Source: an uncultured Prevotella sp. (GTDB lineage: Bacteria; Bacteroidota; Bacteroidia; Bacteroidales; Bacteroidaceae). Taken from it: a stretch of DNA of 64,000 bases. Below, piece by piece: positions 41,545-51,422 of the stretch (position 1 is its first letter; each line of letters opens with the position of its first letter). The notes beneath the pieces are model-generated. The model did not search any database. It saw only the letters and a list, made by a program, of their open reading frames with translations, and was not told the origin of the DNA. The position numbers and the translations under genes were made by a program. The stretch is from positions 18,509 through 82,508 of the forward strand of contig CAJOFA010000009.1 of assembly GCA_905233985.1 (NCBI GenBank), in the 5' to 3' direction.

Positions 41545-44133
41545 TTAGTTGCCTGAGGAATAATTGACGTTCAATTTCTTCAGGTCTTTGTCCTGCGAGC
41601 TGGTGCCGTAGAGCAGCTCATACTGTCCCGATTTGGTACGCATTGTGTTTGTCTCAGCGTCCCAGAACTCAAAGCTCTTCTTGTCGAGGACGATGGTGGC
41701 GGTTGTGGTCTGCCCGGGTTTGAGGTGCACATCACGGAAACCGCGGAGCGACTTCAATGGTCCGTTCGTGTCGGCCAGATTGCGGATATAAAGTTGCACG
41801 ACCTCTTTGCCCTCGCGTTTTCCCGTGTTGGTGACGGGAACGTTGACGGTAACCTGCTCGCCGTTGACGGTATAGGTGGCATCGCCCACTCCGAACGTAG
41901 TGTAGCTCAAGCCATAGCCGAAGGCAAACAGCGGGTCGTTGAAGTAGCGATAGGTACGTCCTTTCATGGAGTAGTCTTCGTAGTCAGGCAGTTGGGCATC
42001 GTTTCTGTAGAACGTGATGGGCAGTTTGCCACTGGGGTTGTAGTCGCCGAAGAGCACGTCGGCAATGGCGGTTCCACCCTCCTGTCCGGCATACCAGGCC
42101 TGTACGATAGCGTCGCAGCTCTCCGTCTCGGGTGTCAGGGCGATGGCCGAGCCGGAGCAGTTGACGAAGATAACGGTCTTACCGGCAGCCTTGAGTGCCT
42201 TCAGGAAGTCGCGCTGTACCTTGGGCAGTTCGATGCTGGTACGGTCGCCTCCCTTGAAGCCTTCTATATCGACCGGCATTTCCTCACCCTCAAGGGCTGC
42301 AGAGATGCCACCGACGAAAATCACCTTGTCAATACCCTTCAACTGCGAAATCATCTGCTGGTAATCGATGTCCTGTTCCTTAGCGACATTGATTTTCAGG
42401 TTGGCATTATAAGTATGAATATGCGAGAAGCGTACCTCGATGTTATAACTCTTGCCTGCCACAGCCTGGATGGGCACACGGTTGGGCGTAGTACGCCAAG
42501 TGTGGTGCGCAAACTTCTGCTCACCGTCGATGAAGAGCTCAAAGTGTCCACAACCCTCTACGTTGACAACATATTCGCCGCTTTCCTTCGGAGTGAAGGT
42601 CGTTTGGTATTTGGCTGAGAATCCTTCCAAGAGAACACCGGGAGCGAAGTTGTGCATACCAGCTGTAGTGACAGCCAGCGGTGTGGTATAGTACTGCGTA
42701 GTGACGGGCTTGCCCTCCATCTCGCGGTTGTTCCAGAAAGTCCCTTTCAATCCCTTCTTACCCTCGAAGCTACACTGTGACTCCATCAGGCACTCCATTA
42801 CTTTGTCATAGGTCAGGTCGCAGCCAGGATGATAAAACAGTTTCTTCTGTTTGGCTTTGATGCCGTCAAGGATGGTGACGGTGTGGTTGGGCATACCGTT
42901 GTAGTTTCCCCACATCATCGGTGCATTGTCGGCATTGGGGCCAATGACGGCTATCTTCTCCGCATTCTTCTTGAGAGGAAGCACGGCTCCTTTGTTTTGC
43001 AGCAGCACAATCGTTTCACGAGCCATATCGAGGGATGTTTTTGCGTGTTCCTTGCAGGACATAACGGAGTAGGGAATCTTCGACCACTCCACCAGCGAGG
43101 GGTCGTCCATCTCGCCTAAGTCAAAGCGGCCTTCAAGCAGACGGATGACATGCCTATCGACCTCTGCCTCAGTCAGCAGTCCACGACGGACTGCCTCAGG
43201 AATGCTCTTGTAAGCATAGCCGAAGCCGCACTCCACGTCCGTTCCGGCGATAGTAGCCTTAGCAGAGGCGTGGGTGGCATCGGTGGACGACTTGTGCGAC
43301 TCATAGAAGTCAGACACAGCGCCGCAGTCGCTGACCACCAGATACTGGAAGCCCCATTCGTCACGCAGAATGGTCTGCAACAGACGCTGCGAGCCACAGC
43401 AGGGGTCATCGTCCAGTCGCTGGTAGGCACACATCACCTCGCGCACCTTAGCATCCTGCACCAGCGTCTTGAATGCTGGCATATAGGTCTCCCAGAAGTC
43501 GCGTGGTGAAACGTCGGTCAGATTGGCTGTGTGGCGCGTATATTCCGGTCCGCTATGTACGGCATAGTGTTTGGCACAAGCCCACAGCTTGCGGTACTTG
43601 GCGTCCTCGGGACCCTGCAGACCCCTGACGACCTGTACGCCCATAACGCTGGTCAGGTACGGGTCTTCGCCGTAGGTCTCCTGTCCGCGTCCCCAGCGGG
43701 GGTCACGGAAGATGTTGACATTCGGTGTCCACACGGAGAGGCTATGGAATTTCTCGTCCTCGCCGGAGCCACGATACATACGCTCATTATATTGGGCACG
43801 GAACTCCGTACTGGCGACGTCGAATACCCGATATAACAAAGAAGGATTGAAAGAGGCAGCCATAGCAACGGGCTCAGGGAACACCGTCACGTGGTCCATA
43901 TTGGCAGCACCGTGAAGTGCCTCACTCCACCAAAAGAACTTCTTGATACCGAGTCGTGGAATGGCGGGACTCTCGTCAAGCATCAACATAGCTTTCTCTT
44001 CAAGCGTCAAGCGACTGCAGAGGTCTAACGCCCGTTCATGAGCAGAGAGATTGGGGTTCTGATACGGAAGAGTCTGTGCTTTTGCCGACAACATGGTCAG
44101 CCAACAAAGCGTAAGGGTTGTAATAATTTTCAT
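41545..44133 (-). CDS. GH3 beta-glycosidase with PA14 domain (beta-xylosidase/beta-glucosidase)
   Basis: An exported 862-residue enzyme; the signal peptide ends near LSAKAQ (residue 19). The GH3 N-domain includes DPRWGRGQETYGEDP and the nucleophile Asp269 in VVSDCGAVSDF. The GH3 C-domain is interrupted by a PA14 module (about residues 455-590), and a fibronectin-III-like domain closes the protein (EGKEVVQLYIRN). Prevotella Xyl3-type xylosidases look like this. The start overlaps the symporter stop by 4 nt. Xylan or glucan side-chain removal is the likely role; specificity is open. Confidence 0.9.
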   Translation of the reverse strand: MKIITTLTLCWLTMLSAKAQTLPYQNPNLSAHERALDLCSRLTLEEKAMLMLDESPAIPRLGIKKFFWWSEALHGAANMDHVTVFPEPVAMAASFNPSLLYRVFDVASTEFRAQYNERMYRGSGEDEKFHSLSVWTPNVNIFRDPRWGRGQETYGEDPYLTSVMGVQVVRGLQGPEDAKYRKLWACAKHYAVHSGPEYTRHTANLTDVSPRDFWETYMPAFKTLVQDAKVREVMCAYQRLDDDPCCGSQRLLQTILRDEWGFQYLVVSDCGAVSDFYESHKSSTDATHASAKATIAGTDVECGFGYAYKSIPEAVRRGLLTEAEVDRHVIRLLEGRFDLGEMDDPSLVEWSKIPYSVMSCKEHAKTSLDMARETIVLLQNKGAVLPLKKNAEKIAVIGPNADNAPMMWGNYNGMPNHTVTILDGIKAKQKKLFYHPGCDLTYDKVMECLMESQCSFEGKKGLKGTFWNNREMEGKPVTTQYYTTPLAVTTAGMHNFAPGVLLEGFSAKYQTTFTPKESGEYVVNVEGCGHFELFIDGEQKFAHHTWRTTPNRVPIQAVAGKSYNIEVRFSHIHTYNANLKINVAKEQDIDYQQMISQLKGIDKVIFVGGISAALEGEEMPVDIEGFKGGDRTSIELPKVQRDFLKALKAAGKTVIFVNCSGSAIALTPETESCDAIVQAWYAGQEGGTAIADVLFGDYNPSGKLPITFYRNDAQLPDYEDYSMKGRTYRYFNDPLFAFGYGLSYTTFGVGDATYTVNGEQVTVNVPVTNTGKREGKEVVQLYIRNLADTNGPLKSLRGFRDVHLKPGQTTTATIVLDKKSFEFWDAETNTMRTKSGQYELLYGTSSQDKDLKKLNVNYSSGN

Positions 44134-45596
44134 TGTTCTATAGTTTTTGTGATTGATGATTGCGAAGGTGCATATTCCCAGCCTTCCAGCTCGCTGGCAA
44201 GCTCAGGTAGTTGGTTGCGGTAGAAGACAGGTTCCTTGATGCCCTGCCTTTTCTGCTTCCGATAGTCGTCAAGCAGTCGGAAGGCATAGCGGCCTAACAA
44301 GACGATGGCCGTGAGGTTGCAGGCCGTAAGGAAGGCCATAAAGAAATCGACGATATTCCACACCAGTTCAAAGCTCGCAATAGCACCGAAGATGACCATT
44401 ACACCCGCCGAACAGATGCGATAGACGGTCATTACCGTCGGGTTGGGTGTGATAAAGCGGATGTTGGCCTCGCCGTAATAGTAGTTGCCGATGATGCTGG
44501 AGAAAGCGAAGAGGAAGATGGCGATGGCTATGAATATAGGGCCTGCTGTTCCCACTTCCGACTGCAGGGCAGACTGTGTAAGGGCGATACCGTTCAATTC
44601 CGGCACGTTATACAGACCGCTGATGAGAATGATGAACGCCGTACAGGAGCACACCAGCAATGTGTCGGTGAAGACACCGAGTGCCTGGATGAGTCCCTGC
44701 TTCACGGGGTGGCTTGTGGTGGCCGTTGCTGCCACATTAGGAGCACTGCCTTCACCGGCTTCGTTGGAAAAGAGTCCGCGTTTCACGCCGTTCATGATTG
44801 TAGCACCGATACCTCCACCAATGACTTTCTCAACGCCGAAAGCATCAAGCACGATGACCTTGAAGACATGCGGAATATGCTCAATGTTCATCACGATGAT
44901 GAAAATGGCAAGAACGACATATCCGATGGCCATTACCGGTACCAGGACAGCACTGACATGAGCGATACGCTGAATACCACCAAAGACGATGAACAGCCCC
45001 AGGGCTGCCAGCACCGGTCCAACCCACACGGGCGACCAGCCGAAGGCTTCCTGCATAGCACCACAAATGGTGTTCGCCTGGATGGAGTTGTTGGACAGTC
45101 CGAACTGACACGTGATGAGTACGGCAAACGTAACAGCCATCCAACGCTGATGCAGTCCTCGCTGGATATAGTAGGCAGGGCCGCCGATGAACGAGTCCTT
45201 ATGTTTCTGCTTGAACAGCTGTGCGAGTGTTGACTCCACGAAGGCCGTTGCCGAACCGATGAGGGCAATGACCCACATCCAGAACACAGCACCCGGGCCA
45301 CCGATGGCGATGGCCGACGCCACACCTGCCAGATTGCCCGTGCCGACACGCGTCGCCACACTGACGGCAAAAGCCTGAAACGAGGAGATGTGTTTTTGTG
45401 TTTGCTTTTCCTTGACCTGTGTTTCTACGGTGTTGACTGCCGAGTCGGTGAGGAGGCGCAGCATTTCGCCTACCATACGAAACTGAACGAAGCGTGTCTT
45501 AAACGTAAACCATACGCCACAGCCCACCAATGCGAAGATGAGCACATAGCCCCACACCGCATCATTGATAGAGGTAATCAGTTCGTTCAGTTCCAT
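44130..45596 (-). CDS. alanine:sodium symporter (AGCS family)
   Basis: A 488-residue inner-membrane carrier with about 10-11 TM segments. The signature GTGNLAGVASAIAIGGPGAV near residue 84 and GLFSNEAGEGSAPNVAATAT define the alanine or glycine:cation symporter family. Its gene starts 4 nt after the flavodoxin stop and overlaps GH3, so a three-gene operon is likely. Confidence 0.92.
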   Translation of the reverse strand: MELNELITSINDAVWGYVLIFALVGCGVWFTFKTRFVQFRMVGEMLRLLTDSAVNTVETQVKEKQTQKHISSFQAFAVSVATRVGTGNLAGVASAIAIGGPGAVFWMWVIALIGSATAFVESTLAQLFKQKHKDSFIGGPAYYIQRGLHQRWMAVTFAVLITCQFGLSNNSIQANTICGAMQEAFGWSPVWVGPVLAALGLFIVFGGIQRIAHVSAVLVPVMAIGYVVLAIFIIVMNIEHIPHVFKVIVLDAFGVEKVIGGGIGATIMNGVKRGLFSNEAGEGSAPNVAATATTSHPVKQGLIQALGVFTDTLLVCSCTAFIILISGLYNVPELNGIALTQSALQSEVGTAGPIFIAIAIFLFAFSSIIGNYYYGEANIRFITPNPTVMTVYRICSAGVMVIFGAIASFELVWNIVDFFMAFLTACNLTAIVLLGRYAFRLLDDYRKQKRQGIKEPVFYRNQLPELASELEGWEYAPSQSSITKTIEQ

Positions 45597-45600
45597 CTAT

Positions 45601-46401
45601 CTATCGTACCACTTCCGTGAACTCAGGCTTGGCACCGGGGGCTTTACCCACCGTCACGTAGATGATAGAAGTGCTTTCCTCGCCGTTAAAGCCACGACTC
45701 GTCGCGGTGAATTTATAGTCGGTGCTGTCAGATGTTTGGCGCTTACCCACCGTCACGGGTGTACCGAGGGGGAACTGATAGCTGGAACAGGCAGCGTCGA
45801 AGAGAGCCCGCTCAGCGTCGGTCACAGGCTGCTGGGCAGAGTATTCAGGCAGCGGTTCAACGGCACCTTCCTTGTAGCCATTCTCTTTCAGGAAACGGTC
45901 CAGTTCTTTCTTGGCGGCTGATACACGGGCGGTGCGCAGTCCGTAGCCTTTCACGATGTTAGCCTGGGGCAGCGCCTTCTTGAGGTTGTCAGTCGAGGTG
46001 TTCAGTCCGCCACTGCCGAAAGTACAGAACGGAACAATCGTCTTGCCAGCGAAGTTCTGTTCTTTGACCAGTGTGGCAATAGGCATAGCGTATGTGCCAA
46101 ACCAGATGGGATAACCCAGGAAGATGACGTCATAATCGGCAATCTTTTTCGTCAGTGGTTTCAATGCAGGCAATTGTCCTGTCTGCATCTCACGCTGTCC
46201 GCGTTGTATGGTCTCCTGGAAGTTGCCGGTATAAGGTTCGACCGCCTCGATGCTCTCGATGTCTGCACCAATCTGTTTCTGAATCTCTTCGGCCACCATT
46301 TTCGTGGTTCCAGTTTCTGAATAGAACAGCACCAGCACTTTCTGTGCTGACACCGTTGTGACAGCAGCCATTGCTGCAAATGATAATAAGATTTTTTTCA
46401 T
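45601..46401 (-). CDS. exported flavodoxin with a C-terminal beta-rich extension
   Basis: A 266-residue flavodoxin with a signal peptide (MKKILLSFAAMAAVTTVSAQ). The FMN-binding loop LVLFYSETGTTKMVAEEI follows at about residues 23-40, and YPIWFGTYAMP is the second flavin loop. After about residue 165 a separate domain of about 100 residues (GTPVTVGKRQTSDSTDYKF) follows that I do not recognise. Periplasmic flavodoxins occur in Bacteroidetes, but their partner is unknown. The promoter -7 is at 46441-46448. Confidence 0.87.
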   Translation of the reverse strand: MKKILLSFAAMAAVTTVSAQKVLVLFYSETGTTKMVAEEIQKQIGADIESIEAVEPYTGNFQETIQRGQREMQTGQLPALKPLTKKIADYDVIFLGYPIWFGTYAMPIATLVKEQNFAGKTIVPFCTFGSGGLNTSTDNLKKALPQANIVKGYGLRTARVSAAKKELDRFLKENGYKEGAVEPLPEYSAQQPVTDAERALFDAACSSYQFPLGTPVTVGKRQTSDSTDYKFTATSRGFNGEESTSIIYVTVGKAPGAKPEFTEVVR

Positions 46402-46440
46402 ACTTTACTATGGAATATATTAACATCTTTATTTTGTCTG

Positions 46441-46471
46441 CAAAGTTAGTCTAAAATAAGTGAAATACAAA
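46441..46471 (-). promoter_or_regulatory. promoter of the flavodoxin/AGCS/GH3 operon
   Basis: TTTG (46468-46471), 19 nt, TAACTTTG (46441-46448), 39 nt before the ATG. Confidence 0.65.
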
Positions 46472-46608
46472 ATATTTCCATATATATTTTCATCTTCCGT
46501 AGCATGGAGTATTCCCCAGCATACCGAAGAAGGGATATAGATTTTATCTTTTTTCGACATTCGGCTAAAAATATTCTTGCTTCTTGCTGCATTATTCATT
46601 CTTTTTCG

Positions 46609-46657
46609 TACCTTTGCACGAAAATAACATTACTAACTTTGCTGCGCTCGGCGCAGC
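46609..46657 (+). promoter_or_regulatory. promoter and leader hairpin of the esterase operon
   Basis: TACCTTTG (46609-46616) precedes a leader holding a second -7-like TAACTTTG (46634-46641) and a 7-bp hairpin GCTGCGC/GCGCAGC (46641-46657). The ATG is at 46674. Confidence 0.55.
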
Positions 46658-46673
46658 CGTAAAAAACATATTT

Positions 46674-47615
46674 ATGAAAAAAATCATGCTATTCATTGGG
46701 CTCTTCTGCTGCGTAGCACTGGCCCAGGCTCAGCCGCAAGGCGGATTCGGAGGTTTTAAAATGCCTGAGACCAATCCCACATTCAAAGACATCAACTATG
46801 CCGGTGACGACTTAGAGGCCCACCGTATGGACATCTATTTGCCCTCAGCTCCCGAGGCAGCGCCCGAAAAGGGCTACAAGGTCATTGTGGCCATCTATGG
46901 CAGCGCCTGGTTCTCGAACAACATGAAGGCAATGACCTACATGTCTATGGGCAAACCGTTGGTGGATGCGGGCTTTGCTGTGGTGTGTATTAATCACCGC
47001 TCCAGTGCCGACGCGAAGTTCCCTGCACAGATTAATGACGTGAAGGCAGCCCTGCGCTTTCTCCGTGCCCATTACAAGGAGTATAAGCTCGACCCGACTT
47101 TCATCGGTATCACGGGCTTCAGCAGCGGCGGTCATTTGTCTTCGCTGGCTGGTGTGACAAACGACATGCATAAGCGTACCGTAGGTAACACGACTGTTGA
47201 CATTGAGGGCGAAGTAGGTGAATGTCTGGAATTCTCCAGTCGTGTTGATGCGGTGGTCGATTGGTTCGGTCCTGTGGATATGGCACACATGAATAAATGT
47301 GAGACCGTGAACGATGGCAGTTCCCCCGAGGCAGCTCTCATTGGCGGTGCTCCTGCTGACCTGCCTGATATGGTGAACCTCATTAGCCCCATCAGCTACG
47401 TCACTACCCTTGGCCCGCGTTTCCTTGTCATACATGGTGATGCAGACACCGTAGTACCTTACTGCCAGAGCGTGAATCTCTCGAACGCATTGAAAGAGGC
47501 AGGCCGATTGGAAGAGTTCATCACAGTTCCCAACGGACAGCACGGTCCCGTGACTTTCAATGAGGAAACCTTCAAGAAGATGACGGACTTCTTCCTCAAG
47601 GAAGCGGCAAAATAA
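46674..47615 (+). CDS. secreted alpha/beta-hydrolase esterase (acetyl xylan or feruloyl esterase-like)
   Basis: A 313-residue exported hydrolase. The signal peptide MKKIMLFIGLFCCVALAQAQ is followed by a BD-FAE-like domain with HRMDIYLPSAP, the oxyanion region VIVAIYGSAWF, nucleophile elbow GFSSGGHLSSLAG, and the C-terminal Asp/His in VIHGDADTVVPY and PNGQHGPV. I used ATG 46674 because it starts the signal peptide. The CE15 gene follows after 23 nt, supporting a role on hemicellulose esters. Substrate unknown. Confidence 0.85.
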   Translation: MKKIMLFIGLFCCVALAQAQPQGGFGGFKMPETNPTFKDINYAGDDLEAHRMDIYLPSAPEAAPEKGYKVIVAIYGSAWFSNNMKAMTYMSMGKPLVDAGFAVVCINHRSSADAKFPAQINDVKAALRFLRAHYKEYKLDPTFIGITGFSSGGHLSSLAGVTNDMHKRTVGNTTVDIEGEVGECLEFSSRVDAVVDWFGPVDMAHMNKCETVNDGSSPEAALIGGAPADLPDMVNLISPISYVTTLGPRFLVIHGDADTVVPYCQSVNLSNALKEAGRLEEFITVPNGQHGPVTFNEETFKKMTDFFLKEAAK

Positions 47616-47638
47616 GTTGAAAATCAACGTGAAGGATT

Positions 47639-48844
47639 ATGAGCAGCCGAAAGCTATTATTCAGCCTTGCGCTTGCCTGTGCCATAGGCACTATGCAGGC
47701 ACAGACCATACCGTTGGTCTATACCCAAGAGAACACAGGCAGTCATTATCCGCAGCCACCGTTGCCGTCATTTGACGAGCTACCTGAGATACGCGAACTT
47801 CCCGACCCATTCGCCTGGAGCGATGGCCACGGCACCGTCGGCAACTTCAACGAATGGGAACACCGGCGCAATGAAATCAGTGCCGAACTGCAGCACTACG
47901 GCATCGGCACGAAGCCTGCCGTCAGCCCAGTACAAGTGAAGGCCCACATGGACGGTGACACACTGATTGTCGATGTGACCGTCAACGGCCAGTCGCTGAC
48001 GCTGCGCTCGGAGATACGCTATCCGAAGGTGGGACAACCGCCTTATGCCGTTATGATTGGCACCAGTGGTATCGCATTGCCCAAGCAGCTCTTCGAGGAG
48101 CGGCCTATCGCCACGATGGTGTTCCACGAGAAGCAGGTGAACGACTACGGACAGTGGGAACCTCACCATGACCGTGGCGAACATCCTTTCGACCGCCTCT
48201 ATCCTGACCTGACAGCCAATGGTGCCTATAGCGAGTGGGCATGGGGACTGAGCCGCGTCATCGACGGACTGCAACAGCTGGGACCGGAAGTAACAAAGAT
48301 TGACACGAAGCACATCGGCGTGACAGGGTGCTCGTATGCCGGTAAGATGGCTTTATACTGCGGTGCCCTTGACGAGCGCGTGGCGCTGACCATCGCCCAA
48401 GAGCCTGGTGGCGGAGGTGCTGCTGCATGGCGTGTGTCACACACCTTAGAGGAGGTGGAGAGCATTGAACGCACGGACTACCATTGGTTCCTAGAGAGCC
48501 AGCGCACCATGTTCTCAGGCGACAGCGTCTATCACATGCCTTACGACCACCATGAGCTGTGTGCCATGATATGCCCGCGTGCCCTGTTGCTGATAGGTAA
48601 TCCCGACTACAAATGGCTGGCCGACGAAGCGATGCTCGCCTCTGCCAAGGCAGCCCGAAAGGTGTGGGAGCGCTTCGGCATTGCCGACCGTATGGGCTGG
48701 AGCATCCAGAACGGACACATGCACTGTGCACTACCCGAGGAGCAATGGGTAGAGACGCAGGCATTCATCGACAAGTTCCTGCTGGGCAAAGACACCGACA
48801 CCAGCGACATCCGCATTATTAGACATAAAGAAAAACAGCAGTAA
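47639..48844 (+). CDS. CE15-like glucuronoyl esterase
   Basis: A 401-residue secreted esterase expected to cleave the ester between lignin and 4-O-methylglucuronic acid on xylan. The signal peptide ends near MQAQ. The nucleophile Ser232 is in [13 protein letters not shown], the acid Glu255 in AQEPGGGG and the base His360 in NGHMHC. The family motif is normally GCSRxGK, whose Arg helps form the oxyanion hole; here it is Tyr233. GH95 follows after 2 nt. Confidence 0.85.
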   Translation: MSSRKLLFSLALACAIGTMQAQTIPLVYTQENTGSHYPQPPLPSFDELPEIRELPDPFAWSDGHGTVGNFNEWEHRRNEISAELQHYGIGTKPAVSPVQVKAHMDGDTLIVDVTVNGQSLTLRSEIRYPKVGQPPYAVMIGTSGIALPKQLFEERPIATMVFHEKQVNDYGQWEPHHDRGEHPFDRLYPDLTANGAYSEWAWGLSRVIDGLQQLGPEVTKIDTKHIGVTGCSYAGKMALYCGALDERVALTIAQEPGGGGAAAWRVSHTLEEVESIERTDYHWFLESQRTMFSGDSVYHMPYDHHELCAMICPRALLLIGNPDYKWLADEAMLASAKAARKVWERFGIADRMGWSIQNGHMHCALPEEQWVETQAFIDKFLLGKDTDTSDIRIIRHKEKQQ

Positions 48845-48846
48845 AC

Positions 48847-51399
48847 ATGAAAAAAGCCCTTCTTCCCATTTGCATCGTCCTCTGCTGCACAGCACTGACG
48901 GCAACGGCACAAAACCACAAACTATGGTATGATTCCTCAGCCAGCGACTGGCTTGAAGCACTACCCATCGGAAATTCCCACCTTGGCGCTATGGTCTATG
49001 GCGGCTTTGACAAGGATGAGATACAGCTGAATGAAGAGACGTTTTGGAGCGGCTCGCCCCATAACAACAACAGCACCGAGGCGCTGCAATATCTGCCCGA
49101 GGTGCGCCAGCTTATCTTCGAGGGCAAAGAGGAAGAGGCACACAAGCTCATCGACAAGCACTTCATCAAGGGTCCTCACGGAATGCGTTTCCTGCCGATG
49201 GGCAGCATGAAGCTCAGCATCGGTCACCAAGGTGTACAGGAGTACCGCCGTGAGTTGTCCTTAGGTGACGCGTTGGCCTCGTCAAGCTATATCTATAAGG
49301 ATGTGAAGTATGAGCAAACAGTCTTCGCTTCGCAGGCCGACAACGTCATCGTCGTGCGCATGACGGCCAGCAAGAAGGGTGAACTGGCGTTCAATCTGGG
49401 CTTCGACAGTCAGTTAGAGACATCAAGGATGTTATTTAGGTCAAATACCCTGATATCTTTATCTGACGTCAACGCACAGCCCTTGAAAGACATCCCTGCC
49501 TGCAATCTCACGGCAACGGTCAAAAACGTGGAACAGGAAGGCGTGAAGCCCGGACTGACTGCTGAGTGCCGTATCATAGTTAAGGCAGACGGACGTACCG
49601 CATATGATGACAGCCTCATTTATGTTTCTAATGCTACGGAAGCTATCATTCTTATTACCGCCGCCACAAACTATATCAACTACCACGACACGAGCGGTAA
49701 TCCCAATGCCAAAAACAACGAAACGCTGAAGAGTATAGAGCAGTATAGCTATGACCAGCTGTTGCAGCGTCACCTGCAGAAATACCACGAGCAGTACAAC
49801 CGTGTCACGCTGACGCTGCCGAAGTCCGAGAACTCAGCCCTGCCCACAGACGAGCGCCTGGCGAAATTCGCTACAGCCTCCAGCACCACCCCAGACCTCG
49901 ACTTCATCTCCCTCATGATGCAATACGGTCGTTACCTGCTCATCTCCTCATCACAGCCCGGCGGTCAGCCCGCTAACCTGCAAGGTGTGTGGAACGACTA
50001 CCTGAACGCACCGTGGGACTCGAAGTACACCATCAACATCAATGCCGAGATGAACTACTGGCCCGCACTGGTGGGTAACCTTGCCGAGACGCAGATGCCA
50101 TTGTTCGACATGATTGAGGACCTGAGTCACACAGGAACGGAAACAGCACGAACTATGTATGACTGCCGCGGTTGGGTGGCACATCACAACACTGACCTGT
50201 GGCGCATTGCCGGACCTATCGACGGAGCCACATGGGGCATGTTCCCCACGGGAGGCGCCTGGCTAACCACACACCTCTGGCAGCATTATCTCTACACGGG
50301 CGACAAGGCCTTCCTGAAAAAGTACTACCCTGTGATGAAGGGCGCCGCCGACTTCCTCATCGACTACATGCAGGAACACCCCACGTATCACTGGATGGTG
50401 ACTGTTCCTACCGTCTCGCCAGAACACGGTCCCAAGGGCAAGCGTACCACCGTGACAGCCGGTGCCACGATGGACAACCAGATTGTCTTCGACGTGCTCA
50501 CCCAAACTATCCTAGCCGCCAAAGTACTGGGTATTAACGACCCATCATACATCTCACGTCTTACATCTTACCTCAACCAGCTCCCCCCCATGCAGATTGG
50601 TCAATACGGACAGCTGCAGGAGTGGATTATCGACGGCGATGACCCCAACGACGAGCACCGTCACGTATCACACCTCTACGGATTATACCCATCGAACCAG
50701 ATTTCGCCCTACACCCACCCTGAACTGTTTGCTGCTGCTGCCACCACACTGAAGCAGCGTGGCGACATGGCTACAGGTTGGAGTCTCGGCTGGAAGATTA
50801 ACTTCTGGGCACGAATGCTTGACGGCGACCATGCCTATAAGATTATCCAAAACATGTTCCATCTGCTGCCTCCCAACGGTTCGGAAAAGTATTATTCCAA
50901 GCAATTAGGCATCAGCGACTTCCGTGACGGACGCACCTACCCCAACCTGTTCGATGCCCATCCGCCGTTCCAGATTGACGGGAACTTCGGTTGTGCTGCC
51001 GGCATTTGTGAGATGCTGCTCCAGAGCCATGACGGTGCCGTGCACCTGTTGCCAGCCCTGCCGTCAGTATGGCGCGACGGCGAGGTAAAGGGGCTGCGTG
51101 CCCGTGGTGGCTTCATCGTTGATATGAAATGGAAAAACGGTAGAATCCAAGAAGCAAAGATTCGTTCCACCATTGGCGGCACGTTACGCTTGCGCTCCTA
51201 TGTACCACTGAAGGGCAAGGGCATCAAAAAAGCATCAGGACCTTGTCCTAATGCACTCTATGCACCCGCCGACATCAAACAGCCCATCTTCAGTTCTGAG
51301 CAACCTGATGCAGTTGTCGATATCGCGACTCGTGATAATTATGAATATGACATTAAGACGACTGCAGGTAAGACCATTATCGTCAAAGCTGTGCAATAA
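48847..51399 (+). CDS. GH95 alpha-L-fucosidase / alpha-L-galactosidase
   Basis: An 850-residue exported inverting glycosidase; the signal peptide ends near TATAQ (residue 22). Family blocks are [58 protein letters not shown] and [16 protein letters not shown]95 enzymes release 1,2-linked fucose or, in some xylan systems, L-galactose; pairing with CE15 makes a xylan side-chain role plausible. Full length. Confidence 0.92.
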   Translation: MKKALLPICIVLCCTALTATAQNHKLWYDSSASDWLEALPIGNSHLGAMVYGGFDKDEIQLNEETFWSGSPHNNNSTEALQYLPEVRQLIFEGKEEEAHKLIDKHFIKGPHGMRFLPMGSMKLSIGHQGVQEYRRELSLGDALASSSYIYKDVKYEQTVFASQADNVIVVRMTASKKGELAFNLGFDSQLETSRMLFRSNTLISLSDVNAQPLKDIPACNLTATVKNVEQEGVKPGLTAECRIIVKADGRTAYDDSLIYVSNATEAIILITAATNYINYHDTSGNPNAKNNETLKSIEQYSYDQLLQRHLQKYHEQYNRVTLTLPKSENSALPTDERLAKFATASSTTPDLDFISLMMQYGRYLLISSSQPGGQPANLQGVWNDYLNAPWDSKYTININAEMNYWPALVGNLAETQMPLFDMIEDLSHTGTETARTMYDCRGWVAHHNTDLWRIAGPIDGATWGMFPTGGAWLTTHLWQHYLYTGDKAFLKKYYPVMKGAADFLIDYMQEHPTYHWMVTVPTVSPEHGPKGKRTTVTAGATMDNQIVFDVLTQTILAAKVLGINDPSYISRLTSYLNQLPPMQIGQYGQLQEWIIDGDDPNDEHRHVSHLYGLYPSNQISPYTHPELFAAAATTLKQRGDMATGWSLGWKINFWARMLDGDHAYKIIQNMFHLLPPNGSEKYYSKQLGISDFRDGRTYPNLFDAHPPFQIDGNFGCAAGICEMLLQSHDGAVHLLPALPSVWRDGEVKGLRARGGFIVDMKWKNGRIQEAKIRSTIGGTLRLRSYVPLKGKGIKKASGPCPNALYAPADIKQPIFSSEQPDAVVDIATRDNYEYDIKTTAGKTIIVKAVQ

Positions 51400-51422
51400 T
51401 ATAACAATAAAACCTGTAAACT

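Noticed and set aside
41725..42618. Long plus-strand frame opposite the GH3 gene
   Set aside because: GH3 is fully supported by catalytic motifs on the other strand; the antisense frame shows no family features.
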